Below are positions 1-12,210 of a DNA stretch of 64,000 nucleotides, in pieces; position 1 is the stretch's first letter, and every line of letters begins with the position of its first letter. Source of the stretch: Penicillus capitatus (Eukaryota > Chlorophyta); assembly GCA_965649825.1 (NCBI GenBank), contig OZ287709.1, positions 469,080 to 533,079 of the forward strand, read 5' to 3'. The notes under the pieces are model-generated. The model did not search any database. It saw only the letters and a list, made by a program, of their open reading frames with translations, and was not told the origin of the DNA. Made by a program: the position numbers and the translations under genes.

Positions 1-168
1 TTCGAAACTGTAGCCACCACTGCCGTCGCTTGCAACCGGTGGAAAATCATAAGGATCCGTCCCGCCGCCTTCTTCGTCCATCAGCCACGACAAGCCGCGC
101 GTATCCGGATCTGTTTGCTTCTTTACTGAAGGAAAACCAAATAAACTGTCTGTTTTCTGGGTGTACAT
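1..168 (-). CDS. N-terminal 56 residues of an unrecognised protein, truncated by the window edge
   Basis: An uninterrupted minus-strand frame starts with ATG at 168 and runs off the left edge after exactly 56 codons. The visible peptide begins MYTQKTDSLF, is rich in Asp, Gly and Pro, contains the stretch DEEGGGTDPYDFPP, and has no membrane segment or recognisable domain. It looks like the disordered N-terminal tail of a larger protein. I do not recognise the family. Composition and the clean frame make it more likely coding than not, but an intron further on cannot be excluded. Confidence 0.5.
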   Translation of the reverse strand, partial: MYTQKTDSLFGFPSVKKQTDPDTRGLSWLMDEEGGGTDPYDFPPVASDGSGGYSFE

Positions 169-2031
169 AAGCAATGCGCGATTGGAGAAACGTCTGCGGT
201 TTTGTTCAGAGATCGAAGGTTGGTGGTTTTTACAACGACAAAGTGCGTAAAATAACGTGCGTTTGAGTCATCCGCCTAAACCATGATCCGCATTGGATAT
301 TCTATGATAATGATGTGACGTTAGGAACGGGCGTACGTGTCGCTGGGAAAAGGGAAGTGAAAACCATAGGAGGCCACGCAACTCCGATTCGAAGACAAGC
401 AATCGTGAAGAACACGGGAACGTGGTAACCATCCGATGATATGTTGACATTTGTCACGAATGTGCTGACTATGAGTCACCTACCTACCCACCTCTACATG
501 ACAGCAGCGGTTCTACATCTCACTTGGCAGTAGGGAAAGCAGAGCGCCTAGGAGGCTGAAGTTACAGCAGATGATGTTGGGGGAGAAACGGACGAAGCGT
601 TTGGTGAGTGCAGCCACTGTGATCACGATGCAGAAAATCCAAGTTCTTCGATACTCAGAGCATCATCAGGTCCTGTCGTGACGGTTAACTCGAGCACTGC
701 CGAGAAGGGACACAAACAGAGGCACGCGGCTCCTCTATACGGCAAGCCAGTGAGCGGAACGCCATCGCGTCCGGGGCCCTCGACGGCAAAGCGCTGAAGG
801 AATAGAGATTCATCCGTTTGCGCCCTTCACCTTCCGGTTTCTGTGGCCAATGAGACGGCGTCGTCTGCCAGCGCAGAACGACGTGGCGTCATGAGTCGGT
901 ATCTGTTCATGTTGCCGTATTGTTCACGTGAGTGGTGTTCTCTCCAAACCCCTTCCTGCGTTTGAGGTTTGAGATCACAACACGACAACATCGATTTGGC
1001 GCTGACGACAACGCATCGCATTCGAGGATGTGCCATTGGCACTTTTGTCTGGCGTTGTGTCTGGGACCAAACTCCCCTTTACAGACTGAGCCTTGTCACT
1101 CGACTGTCTCAATGACCAAAGCCGTTACACCATCTACAGATCTATCTATTTACACAGCTTGTCTTTCTGCAACCCCCGACGAAAATTGACCAGAGATGCA
1201 TTTAAGGCTTCAAATACAAACAAACACCAGCGACAAAAGCGGATACGCTAAAGGAATGTGCAGCGAGCGACGCTTGCGTTCATGATTTCTTTTCTGAATG
1301 GGATGTTCTTTATTTAAATATCGTGGCGGATTTTTCGTCTATGACACAAACAACGTACAACAGCTTTTCAGCAACCGGCTCCGCACACGACGGAATTCTG
1401 CCTCACAGCAGACCGAGTGCCTTCTTGGCAACTTCGGCATTCTATGTACACTTGTTTTTTCTATATACTTATAACAAAAAGGAAAAGCATGACAGGAACA
1501 CACGCTTGGTTTATTGCATAGCAGCGATTGAGGTCTATCCTAATCCAAATTCTTCTACGAGTCTGCATCTGGACTCCATACTGCGTTTATGAAGTTTTTT
1601 TTTCTGTGTGCATGCATTTCATGTGCGAATCATTGTGGCGAGATGTAAAACAGAACAGACAGAACACGGGCAGGAAGAATGATATCCGAAGTTGGCGACG
1701 ACAAGGATCGCGGTGCCATGCGTTTTTAACACCAACCGCTTTGGGATCCGTCGTTCTACGTCACCGACACATGTTACAAGTTATTTTTCCGCACGGCGAC
1801 AGTTATCGCTCGCGGAAAATGAATCTTCGAGTTCCATTGACAAACCAACCTTCACACAAACCCACCTGCAGTTACGACAGTGAAGATCGGTGCTTGAGAG
1901 TTCATGGTGGCAAGGTCAATAAGCCAGATGTCTAAGACGTATCTCAGACCATCGTTCGAGAAAATGGCTGTTCTGGGTGATTACGTATTCAACCAGATTC
2001 CACCCAGATACCGATTGTCAAGGATGAAGAA
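169..2031. other. Stretch without a supported gene
   Basis: No frame here has convincing protein-like composition. The one suggestive piece is minus-strand 1403-1441, which reads NAEVAKKALGLL then stop and is preceded by an acceptor-like TACATAG, so a short last exon of a minus-strand gene may lie there. The overlapping plus-strand frames at 1323-1935 look random. The left part probably holds the promoter of the partial gene at 1-168. Confidence 0.3.
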
Positions 2032-2274
2032 TTATGCAGGACCCTGCCTTGCGGATTTCTCAGAAGTGTGACTGAATCCATCCAACGCTTTTATTGTTTC
2101 CACAAGGGTACCCTTCGCTCCACCATCCGTATGGAAAAAAGGAAGTGTCTCAGAGAAAAACATTCCATTGAGATCATCAAAAGCAAAGGACACTGACCCG
2201 GTTCTGTCCATTTTAATCTTATGTACCGTCTTACGGACGAGCTGTCCAACGGTGCATTTATTCAAAGGTGTCAT
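2032..2274 (-). CDS. Short unrecognised ORF, 80 aa
   Basis: A minus-strand frame starts with ATG at 2274 (MTPLNKCTVGQLVRK) and stops at 2032. Composition is protein-like (FAFDDLNGMFFSETLPFF), with no membrane segment and no motif I can name. It lies just downstream of the Patched-type gene on the same strand, so it could be a small gene, part of a spliced gene, or 3' untranslated sequence of its neighbour. The perfect palindrome CCACGAAACGTGG lies just upstream. Confidence 0.25.
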   Translation of the reverse strand: MTPLNKCTVGQLVRKTVHKIKMDRTGSVSFAFDDLNGMFFSETLPFFHTDGGAKGTLVETIKALDGFSHTSEKSARQGPA

Positions 2275-2398
2275 CAAACGAAGGAAAAAGACCACGTTTC
2301 GTGGTAGGTAAGTATTACTAATGTTCTACAGCATTCGGCAGTCGTAATTGTCTCTGGCACTGCAAATGAAGTGTGGCGGAAACCATGTCATCCGGGCA

Positions 2399-5300
2399 CT
2401 ACTGGTTTGTTGTTTGGTCTTCGGCCTCCCGCTGCAGATAGGACTTCGATCCGAAAAAACTCAAGATCACGGGAAGAAAAACAAGACCATGCCAAGCACC
2501 GGCAATGACGACAGCAAGAATTGACTTAAAGAAGGTCACCAGAACATATTGCCCGGCAAAGCTTAGCGCTAAGATTCCTAGAAGCGTCGTAAAGGCGCCG
2601 GAAGCGACTTCGCCGCCAATGCACATGAGTGCACCCTTTGCTCTTTCAACGCGATCCCCTTCTAGAGTGAGAAAAGAGTGAGCGATATGAGCCGAGTAAT
2701 CAACGGCAATTCCGACGGCCATAACGAAGGTCACGGCCGAGGCAAAGTTTAAGTATAGACCGATAGACGACATGCAACCGAAGAGCACGATGTCAGTCAG
2801 CGCTACCATACTGACGACGAATGCCGCCGTGCGGATACAAGTCAGCACAATAACATTCATGACAAAAACGCCGATGCCGATGATGATCACATTGCGGATG
2901 GTCTCCCAAGCAATGGCGCGGAGTCCGTCAAAGAAGAGAAAGGTCTTAGAGAAAGCGATGGGATCAAGAGACGGTGCGGCATCTTGAATCGATGCCCTTA
3001 TGCTATCTAGCAACTGGATAGACTGCTTCCCATCCACAATATCCACACTAGATACCACAATTCGTGAAGAGACGACGCGAAGTCCAGCCTCTTCACTAAA
3101 GACAACATAGTCCTTGTAAAAGACGCCCGGCCCATCTAGGTATTCCTTGAGCCACCTATTGAAGGCAAATGCATCTGGAGCTGATCCAGCAACGAGCTGC
3201 TCAGCGTAACCCGATTCCGTTTGCAACCATTCTGAGTATCCCTCATACCTACAGACATGCACGATCCTGTCAGAGAGCGCGATGGACAGCGATGGTCTGC
3301 ACCAAGAGCGAACAGGTGGGACCACGTAAGGATTGGAGTCGATGGCAGATTTGAGGGCCACGAGTTCATGCTGGTGATAGAAATAGTCCCCTTCTGTCGC
3401 CTCCTTTGTGAAGACGGAGAAGAAGACCTGGTCTCCGTAGAAGTATTCCGATTCTAGATCAAAGGCCATCTTAAGAGGCGATTCATCTGGAGTAAACATG
3501 TCGATGTAATTGAAATCCATCTTGACTCTTGTGCATCCATAAATGGAGAAAAGAACGAGAAGACACTCGATGACGATCACGCTGATCCTTCCAGAAGGAG
3601 AAAGAGTGACGTACGGAATGTAGGTCCCAAAAAGCTTTGTCGAGAAGTTCGGGGCAGTTGGATCGAAGTCTCCGGCTCCAAAAATCTTTCTCCATGCCGA
3701 TCGTTGCTTCTTGGCATCGGAGTTCGACGGTGGCGTGGCATTCTCTTCCTGAGCTGGAGAGGGATCGCGGGGCAAAACTGCCATCTCTTTTTCTCGTTCG
3801 TTTTTGGCCTCGTGCATGTCGATCAAGCTCTCTGCGTAAGGATTGTCCTGGAAAAAGCATCTCAGTCCATAAGCGGGGCTGCCGTTTCGATATCTCGATT
3901 CTCTTCGGGCATCGAGAACCAAAAACGCCATGAAGAACGTCACCTGATAACAACACCAGATCTGCCTCCCCTCTCAGAGATATATGAGACGCACCTGGAA
4001 CAGAAAATCGAAGAAGATCGCTAAGGAGGCGTATACAGCAAAAGCACGCATGGCTGGAAGGGTCGTGTATAATCCCAGGATCAATGCACAGCAGTCCGTT
4101 GCAGAGGTGACAAATATGGAAGCTCCAGCGTGTTCGAGCGTCTGCGAGATTTTTTCCACCACTGGCAAATCGTATTGCATTTTCTGATAGGCTCCAATGA
4201 GCACGAAGGTATCATCGAGCCCCAAACCGAGGATCAAAAAAGGCAGCACCACCATCACCATATTGAACTGCAGTATCCGTATTGGCACTGAGCATCGAGG
4301 CATTGTCGATTACCTTAACTCCGAAGATCTGAGCGATACCGTATGCAGACCACAGAGAGAACCCGATGGCCGTCAGAGAGGCAAAGGATAGATGCATCTT
4401 GCAGGCAAGAGAGCTGTTCTTGTAGAGGACGACATTCGTGTAGCATGTGACGAGCAAAAACCCTATGACCAGTAAACCGAGATCCTTCCATGCCTGCTCT
4501 TCTGTTGCCTTCTGAACGGCATTCCAGTCAGCGACATAGCTATCGAGGAGCATGGTTTTCGAGATCTCTCTCAGTCGATCGACGATGCCTTCGATCCATT
4601 CCTGAGATTCGGGATCGATTTCAGCACCATCGACCTCCACCTGAAGGAGCACCGGGTATGTGTGGACGGAATGAAGAATACTGTACGCACTCTATCGTAC
4701 TCGTACAGCAGCGTCATGGCAAAGCTCTCGACGTTGCTGGAGCGTTCGATATCGGGTTCACACGAAGGATCTCTCGGTTTTCCCAAAAATGCATCCACCT
4801 TCAGCTGCAGATCAAACCGATCCAGCAAAATCTCTCCTGCGCTCATACCACGTCATCCTCGCGAGTGCACTCGATGCTGACCTACCTACTTCTGTTGATA
4901 TCTTCCAAAGGATTGAAGTCCTCAGCAAAGATGATCTCCGGGTCGTAGTCCCACAGATCCAGAATGCTCGTCAGCTGCACGCAGACAACAGGTGTGATTT
5001 CTAGGGGGTGTCTAGGAGAGGCCTTCTTACGATGCAAGAAGCGTTTTGTGAAGGTCTGATACAGATGTCCTCCAAACGATATGGGACGTCTTTGTACCAG
5101 ACTTCTGTATCTCGTATCTCCTCATAGACTCGATAAAATTCTTGAATGCTCTGTCGAGCGACGGTGTCATTTTTTAGCAACAGTCTTCCTTCGCAGCCTT
5201 GTTCGGTGATGGAGTGAGGATTCCTGATCGAGAGCACTCTTGCCTGGGCAGATGTACGGCGTTTCATAGAATGCATCGACTGCAAAGAATTACGCGTTCG

Positions 5301-5658
5301 CCATTGGACGTGTAGTACTGCTCGACGTAGGACTGGTCGGCGAAGGCTTTGGCGTCGTCCGGCGTAAAGAGATCATCGCCATCGAGCTCGGTTTCAAACT
5401 TTGCGTACAAGACGACTGCCCAAATCAATGCAAAAACCGTCGTGACGCAGATGACAGAATACGGCCTGTTGCTCAGAATGACGGCCCACCGACGGAAGCT
5501 GTAGGAGATGCCTTCAAGATAAGAACGTCATCGAGCTAGCGTCGATGCTTAGACGATTTACTCTTGTTCACCGTCGTGCTTAGATTATCCAGACACGCTC
5601 TGATGGAAACGAGAGGTGCAGGAGTCCTTTTGCTCTCCGCTGTGTCTGCTGTCGCCAT
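2399..5658 (-). CDS. Patched/Niemann-Pick C1-type RND superfamily membrane protein
   Basis: This is a multi-exon gene with ATG at 5658 and stop TAG at 2399, about 970-980 aa. The start is set by a first exon (MATADTAESKR) joined through a 50-nt intron (GTAAAT to GAAG) to a frame with a first membrane segment (VICVTTVFALIWAVVLY). Further 46-50-nt introns link a Cys-containing extracellular region (KDVPYRLEDIC), a sterol-sensing-like membrane block (LGLLVIGFLLVTCY, then FLILGLGLDDTFVLIGAY), a second loop, and a C-terminal block with the family motif VGIAVDYSAHIAH. The GLDD and GIAVDYSAH acidic pairs are the proton-relay sites of RND transporters. Family members move sterols or lipids or act as receptors; the substrate here is unknown. 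The paired RND halves make the family call secure, but orthology to NPC1 or Patched is not resolved. Confidence 0.9.
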
Positions 5659-6637
5659 CGTAGTGAACCAGGGTTGGTGAGATTAAGGCAAGGCACCGGA
5701 AAAGAACTGCTCAAAAGTTTTCGGCTTCTTCTAGACAATTGTTGAGAAATACCTTGTAGCAAGACGACGAAGACGATCAGATACAGCTCTTCTTTTATAA
5801 GACGGCGGATACGCATGACGTTAGGGATCGTCGCGATTTCTTCGTCTCGATAGGGAGACAGCGCACAAGACAGTCATAAGGCGCTGAAAGCAGGAGAGTT
5901 TTCGGCGGAAGACAGTGCAGTGGTGTAGGTAATGTCAAGAGACGTCGGTGGTACAGCTCCCCCGTCCGACGAGACATGCGAGTACTCCGTCCGCCAATGT
6001 CGTTTGCTCCACTTCATCCACTCTGAGTGACTCTATTGGTTCAAGACAAACGAGATCTGCGCAGTGGCCGCGGATTGGCGTTGCAATACATAACAGCGGT
6101 TGAACATGGTCGCTTTTCCTTGCCCCACGTGGCAATGGCCAAAACGTCGTAAAACCGTCTGTTCGGAGCAGGACGCCGGAGAGACAGTCATCTTGCCCCA
6201 ATACTCTGTCCTCGGCCTCTCGCCCTTCCGACATCTGACGTATCGCACTGTCGCCGAAGCGTGTGCGTAGCTATTTGGTTGGCATCTGAGCGACACATCT
6301 CGTCTGCACTTGTGCCTCATCATCGAGTAGACGGTACAGCCACAGCGTGCCTCGTGCTCTGTCAGGTCTTCTAGCGTCGACAGACATCAGTCCCTGTGCG
6401 GGCAGGCTCGAGGCTATACAAGCTGTGTTTCTCTCGTGGGTTATCGTCGTCGAAATCTCGCAGTGTCGATAGTCGGAGACGGTCAAAGAGACATCATAGG
6501 CATCACACTGTCTTTCAAAATGTCGTTCATCTCATTCAGCACCTACTCAATCAAGTCTCTGGTACGCGTCTGTCCATAAAGAAGCCCAGAATCAAAGATC
6601 GAAAAAAATCACACGATCAAAATATGACTGGCAGCGC
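5659..6637. other. Intergenic stretch without a supported gene
   Basis: This stretch lies between the start of the Patched-type gene and the end of PurF, both on the minus strand. All open frames are short, Arg/Cys-rich and overlapping, as expected by chance. It presumably contains the promoter of the Patched-type gene and the 3' end of PurF. I see no RNA gene or repeat in it. Confidence 0.5.
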
Positions 6638-8409
6638 TCAAGTGCGTCCGGATGACGATGTCAGCAAGTGCACAGTCTGTCCAGCTCTCGTTCGCGAAGC
6701 CCCTCTCCCTTGACATTCCAAATCGTCCAAGTAATCTGTTTTGACGTCCCCTGTCACGTAGACTCCAGTAAAACACGATGCATCAAACTGACGAATGGAC
6801 GGATTCAGCTGGTGAGCAACACTCAGCAAATCGTCAATGGTCTGATAGATAAGGCCGTCTGCTCCAAGGACCTCCCGAACCTGTTCTTCTCCCAGTCCGT
6901 TCGCCACAAACTCTTTCTTAGACGGCATGTCCACCCCATAGACATTTGGATACTTCACAGGAGGCGAAGCGCTGGCGAGGTAGACTCTCTTGGCGCCGGC
7001 TTTTCGGATCATGTCGACAATTTGAGACATCGTGGTGCCTCGGACGATGGAATCGTCGACCAGCAGAACGTTCTTTCCGTTGAAGACGACCGGCATCGCA
7101 TTGAGCTTTCTTCTGACGGACACCTCTCGTAGCTTCTGATCTGGCATGATAAACGTCCGTCCCACGTAACGATTCTTGACCAGTCCTTCACGGTATGGCA
7201 GATTCAGCTCAGAGCAAACTTGAATCGCAGCAGGGCGAGAACCGTCCGGAACTGGAACGACGATATCGATATCCCATTTCATCTGACTAAACAACCAAAC
7301 ACCACAATGTGCACACAAGTATACACGATGACAAGATCGAGAAGATACCCTACCGTATCCGTTTGGCCAGTTTGGAGCCGAGAAGCAGCTGGAAGTTGTA
7401 GACAGAGATGTCATTGAGGACAGAATCTGGACGAGAGAGATAGATGTATTCGAAGAGACAGGGATAGCATCTTCCCAAGACGCATCTCTTCGACAGCAGT
7501 TCTCCATCGGGTCGAATGATGATCATCTCTCCAGGACGGACATCTCTCACGCGTTCAAACCCAATGGGCCCAAACGAACAGTCCTCCGAAGCAATGCACC
7601 ACTCCTTTCCCAACGCCGATTTCCGAGATCCCAGCACCAACGGTCTGATTCATGCTGCATTGGCATTAGAGGAATGGCGAGAGGATTCGAGACCTGATTC
7701 CGTACGGGTCCCGGAAAGCGACGATGCCGACATCCATGATGAGTGTGATGCAGGAATAGGCGCCTTTGATGAGTTTCATCAGAGAGGCGCCCGCCTCGAA
7801 GACCGTATCTATCTTTTCGGCATCTGTTATCTCTTTTTTGTTCTGCAAGGCCGCCGCCACATCTTCGCATTGCTTATCATAGAGACAGGAATGTTACCTG
7901 TACCGAACTGTGATGCGCTCGGTGGATCTCGTCTGCCAAGACGTTCAACAGCACCTACATCCGGGCACTTCTCTTGAGCCATAGAGCGATCCTTGATGTG
8001 ACTGCACTTCTGAATCGGACTGTGTGCGCAGATGTCGGTGTAGGTAAGAGTCTGAACTTGCGAGATGACTTCTAAGTTCTTCTGCATTGATGAGATTGCC
8101 ATTGTGAATCAAATAGATACCGAACGGTGAATTCACAAAAAACGGCTGCGCCTCTTGCGCAGATGTCGATCCTGCCGTCGGATAACGTACATGTCCGATG
8201 CCACAGCTCCCAGTCAATCGTTCCAAAATCGCTCGGCTGCTGAAGACATCCTTAACGAGGCCATTGTTCTTGTATTCATGGAAAGTTGTCCAGTCCGTCG
8301 TCACCATTCCTGCGGAATCCTGTCCACGATGCTGTAGCATGAGCAGTCCTTCATATAACTCGACATTTGATGATCCCAGGTGTTTGAAAATGGCAATGAT
8401 TCCACACAT
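6638..8409 (-). CDS. purF: Amidophosphoribosyltransferase (glutamine PRPP amidotransferase)
   Basis: The enzyme catalyses the first committed step of purine synthesis, forming phosphoribosylamine from PRPP and glutamine. MCGIIAIF at 8409 supplies the N-terminal nucleophile Cys of the class II glutaminase domain, followed by LQHRGQDSAGM, IGHVRYPTAG and NGNLINAEEL. After spliced exons come the conserved FRDPYGIR-PLVLG join, FEYIYLSRPDS, and the PRPP-binding loop VLLVDDSIVRGTT. Late Cys residues (ASCFTG) resemble the Fe-S type of Bacillus and plants. At least four introns of about 50-70 nt are needed; one near 7870 is not resolved. The frame stays open upstream of the Cys to 8793 with a Ser/Arg/Pro-rich, acid-poor sequence, so a plastid transit peptide beginning at an upstream ATG is quite possible. 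The 3' end at 6638 could also be altered by a last intron. Confidence 0.93.
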
Positions 8410-9420
8410 CCTCGTAACAGATCTACACAACTCCGGTGATGATTGTTCGAGACAGAGCGCATCACTGGACCTGGTGCGGTTTCGTGAAGACAAAGGGGTT
8501 GAAAAAGAGACATGGTGAAGAGAGAGTGGCTGTCCTTGTAGAAAACGCGTCGGCCGAGAGAAAGCGTCGCCGGGAGTCCGACGGAGGACCCGAGGACGGG
8601 AGCGGGGACAATGTGGAACGCATTCCAAGGGAGGCGAGAACGCGGTGCATTGCAACAGATGGGGTTGCTGCACCGTGCGCATGGTGTCCAGTGGATGGAC
8701 CTCAAGCGTCGACTTTTGCACTTGGCCGCGTTTTCGAGAACTGGACGTCACATCAAGAGGAAGAGGATTTGAGAGCGCGAGCGGGATGTCCAACGCACAA
8801 CGGACGGTGGCGTTTTCGAAGAGAAGGATATGAAGAGACGAGCCAGCGCCGAAAGAGAGACAGATGGTTGACCAGACAAAACGCGTGACTGTGTCTCCCG
8901 TTTAACGAGATTGCGCCTTGCATGAGGTAAAATGTCCGCCAAGGCATTGGAAAGTAGCTTGGGGACAGATAGTGGAGGTAAGGGCAGAATCTACAGGCCC
9001 TTTCGTGCTGAAGCATAGAATCGCGAAAACATAAGAGTATGTATGTTGTGTGAGCAGACATTGACGCGTACGCCCGTTCGATTGGTATCGATTCCCTCCA
9101 GCGCGCCGAGAGTGATGAAGTAAAGCTCAGGTCACACGTTGAAGGCATAGTGGAGCTGTGTTGAATAGATTCGGAGCGATATATCCAGGGGCAAAACGAT
9201 GGACCCGACGAAGAGAGCACTGTTGGTCAACAGGTCCGATTCCCCAATTGCTGGCCGCCGCCGCCCTTGACCACTTCTTGTCCACAGGGATGGATTCGAT
9301 TACGCGCAGCGAACAATGGTAAAGAGTGTAGCGAATGCGTCTGCGGATAAACGAAGACATCAAGGAGCAGCGCGTCCTCTTCGTCTGAAAGTGTGATTGT
9401 TCTGAGGACGGATTTGTGTG
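8410..9420. other. Possible PurF leader and intergenic region
   Basis: On the minus strand, 8410-8793 stays in frame with PurF and reads as a basic Ser/Arg/Pro-rich peptide with almost no acidic residues, like a transit peptide (contains LSLHHVSFSTPLSSR). From 8794 to 9420 no frame has coding character. It must hold the divergent promoters of PurF and the coiled-coil gene. Confidence 0.4.
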
Positions 9421-11131
9421 ATGGTTCCGTTACAGCCAATTGAGATGCCGACTCCGAAGAAGGAACTCGCCGCTCAACGAGCGCTGGCATCTTTGGCGGC
9501 GGAGTCGTTAACGTCTTCCTCTTCGCCATCGTTATCTTCAGGAAAAAACAAGGTAGCAGCTCCCATCAGGTGGCTGGACAATTGTATCCCTTCTCAGAGT
9601 GACACAGTTTCGCCCGAATCGTCTCAGTCGCGGCGCACAAGTGCGACATTGGAGTCGAATAACATCTCTGCTTCGAGCAAAAAGGCGATGGAGGATCCTG
9701 CGCCACTTCGGGATCGGGACGCTCAGCGTTGGGCGGATACAAATGGACGAGAAACGCCTACTGCGACCAAAGAAATGGCAGACGACCAAACGCAACTGTC
9801 ACAATCGACGCATCGCCAAGAGTTTGAGGAATGGACGAAATATGTCTTGTCTGACGTCGAGCACAAGTGTCGAGCATGCGAGCTCGAAATGACGCAACAA
9901 TTCGAACGCTCTGCGGCGAATCTGCGACAACGTCTGCAGGAGGACATCCATAACTGCGAGACAAGAATGAGTGAATTGGTTCGTAAGTGTGAACAACGGA
10001 TACAACAAGCCATCGCGGAAGCAACGGAGATGCGATTATCGGAGAATGGACCCATGGATGCGATGCACGAGCGACTTAAGCAGGAGTTCGCCAAGCGTAT
10101 GCAGTCCATGGAAACAACGACGCACGATCAAATTCGCCTGATCCGTGAAGAACAGCAAGAGGAGAAGTCGGTTCTGACATCACTGCTCGAAGAAAGAACG
10201 CATCAGCTACAAGAGCAGATATCTTCGCTGAGTGATCGCAGTAGAGAGGCGACGTTTGTACCTCGGCAGAAGCCAGACGACGAAACAGTCGCTCCACCAG
10301 CGCCATCGCGAAAAGTGGACGACAGACCTGAACCTCAGCCGGCAAATGGCTCCTCCTGCAAGGGTCCAAATGAAAGGCAACCTTCGTCCAATGCGTCAAA
10401 AAAGCCTGCCGTGGATTCGGACGCTACAGAGAAGGTCCACTGGGAGCGAAACAGACCTCCGAGCACAGACCAGAATATCGGGTGTCATCCCAGTATAGAC
10501 TCCATTCAGTACATGAAACGTCGACTGCCGCACTTGCTTAAGTCTCTCGAGCAGCAGCTACGTGAGTTCTTCCTGGAGATGTCAGACGATACAGAGACAG
10601 CGCTCGATAGCGAGATTCCTCAGCTACACAGGACAGAAAGCAAAAATCTGACAGAGGAATCGGATCCACTGCCGACGACTAGACCTAAACGCGATTGGAT
10701 GGATGAGCAAGCACGATTGACAATCATCGCCTCGCAGTTGCTGAGTGCTCAGAAGAGAATAATCAAACAGAAGAGGTGCAGCTGAAGTGCCGCTTTTTTG
10801 AGCCCATTGGCGTTCGGCATGGCATTTTAGGGCATTTCTGGAGAAGACCTATGCAAACCTGCTAAGGTTCTGCTCAAGTGCCACGTCGATTGGAGAAGGA
10901 GAACAGAGGGCTCTCTGTGCTGCTCTGTGGAAGTATCTGGAATTCGCGGCGATGCAATTGCGCCGTGAGATTCGCCACTTCGAATGTCTCGATGAGCAAT
11001 TCCGCCTCGATTGTCGACGTTTTTTTCGCCAAATGCCGACGCCAAGAAACGACCTCGCAGACACGAAGATGCCTCTTCGGTGGATAACCACATTTTTCCA
11101 AGTTCTGAGAGACATGCAGCCAAATCTATGA
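9421..11131 (+). CDS. Coiled-coil protein of unknown function, 551 aa
   Basis: There are two exons, 9421-10775 and 10831-11131, separated by a 55-nt GT-AG intron (GTGCAG to TTTTAG). The ATG at 9421 is preceded by an in-frame GTG that I did not use. Residues 1-120 are Ser/Pro-rich and probably disordered. Residues about 130-290 form a long coiled coil with heptads such as FEEWTKYVL, CELEMTQQFERSAANLRQRL and HEQ/QLQEQ runs. A charged linker follows, and then a helical C-terminus (MKRRLPHLLKSLEQQL and, from exon 2, LWKYLEFAAMQLRREIRH). No enzyme motif or membrane segment is visible. It resembles structural proteins of centrosome or cytoskeleton in style only; I do not recognise the family. Exon 2 would be missed without splicing. 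Confidence 0.8.
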
Positions 11132-12210
11132 TCCTTTTAGATGGCCTCTCGGTTATCCATTCCTACACCACGCCTTCTTCTCAAACGAGCGATTTCGCTC
11201 TGCATGTTTTCGTTTTCGCAATGCACGCACTCTATATCGTTTTCGCGTGATGCTTATGGTGTCGATGTGCGCGATCGTACAGTGTAAGGAAGGTGTTTCT
11301 GTCACACATCATGGTGTCATTGTCAATGCTACCCCGTTTCAGCCGTTTACGACGTCGCATCGACGCGGATCGTGATATTCTCGTGCTCCGTCTGTCGCCT
11401 TGTGTTCCTCTCCGTTTTCCTCGCGATGCGTCACTTCATTCCTCGAGCAGAGTCCGTCCCTCTAATGCAAGGGCCAGACATCAAGAAGAAACCCAGCATC
11501 TCCCTGTTCAGACGTTTTATCGACGAAAAAATTCTGGGAAAGTGCGCAGCTCAACGTCACTTCATTCCGACAGCTCGTATAAGAGAGGGGGAGGTTGTAG
11601 GTTCGATGGACAAAAGCTCTCCGCTTTGAATGACTTCCTGCTGAATTCCACATCGAACGAAGTTCCCCATATCTTGACGAGAGATCTTACCAATCGTTCT
11701 ACAGACCCGCCTGCTGCGACTCGCATCTGTTGCGGATGTAAATCTCCTCTGTCATCATGTGCTTCTCTGCCGATGACGAAAAGCATGTCGCGTTTCTCAC
11801 TCTTTGCAGCCCTTGTCACTCTTTTGGTGTTTTTAGGAGAAACGGTGAGACAAGCAGTGTTGACGTGCTCCTTTGCATCACCAATAACGGATTCTGAAGA
11901 AGAGCCGAATTTGTCCTCACAGAGCAGCAGTGATCGTGCCTCTCGGTCCTGAGCAGCAATAACCATCACTCACTCGCAATCGACCTCAGGGCTCTTCAGA
12001 GATTCCAGTGAAATAAGACATTCTTTGAGCTTCCATTACCCAAAGCTGACGATGAAGCTTAGATTATCTGAGAGTTTTTTCCAGTCTTGTCAAAACACCA
12101 AGGTTGCATGGGTAGCATTAGAGGGTTTTTGAGCTAGCAATTTCCAATGCTTCTAGATTGCATCTTTCTTGGTGTGTCGTCCTTGTCGTTGTCGTCATCA
12201 TCGAAAATCG
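11132..12210. other. Mostly uncharacterised stretch with one dubious ORF
   Basis: A plus-strand frame at 11293-11952 is open for 219 codons but is Ser/Arg-rich and low in conserved-looking structure. Only its end (FSLFAALVTLLVFLGETV) resembles a membrane or signal segment. A minus-strand frame at 11562-11969 covers the same bases and looks equally plausible, so I cannot decide which, if either, is real. The right part should contain the isoamylase promoter. Confidence 0.3.

Noticed and set aside
1323-1935. Two plus-strand ORFs near 1.3-1.9 kb
   Set aside because: Overlapping frames with low-complexity, AT-rich codons and no motif.
11293-11952. 219-codon plus-strand ORF
   Set aside because: Ser/Arg-rich, no motif, and an opposite-strand frame of equal quality covers it; not supported enough to call a gene.
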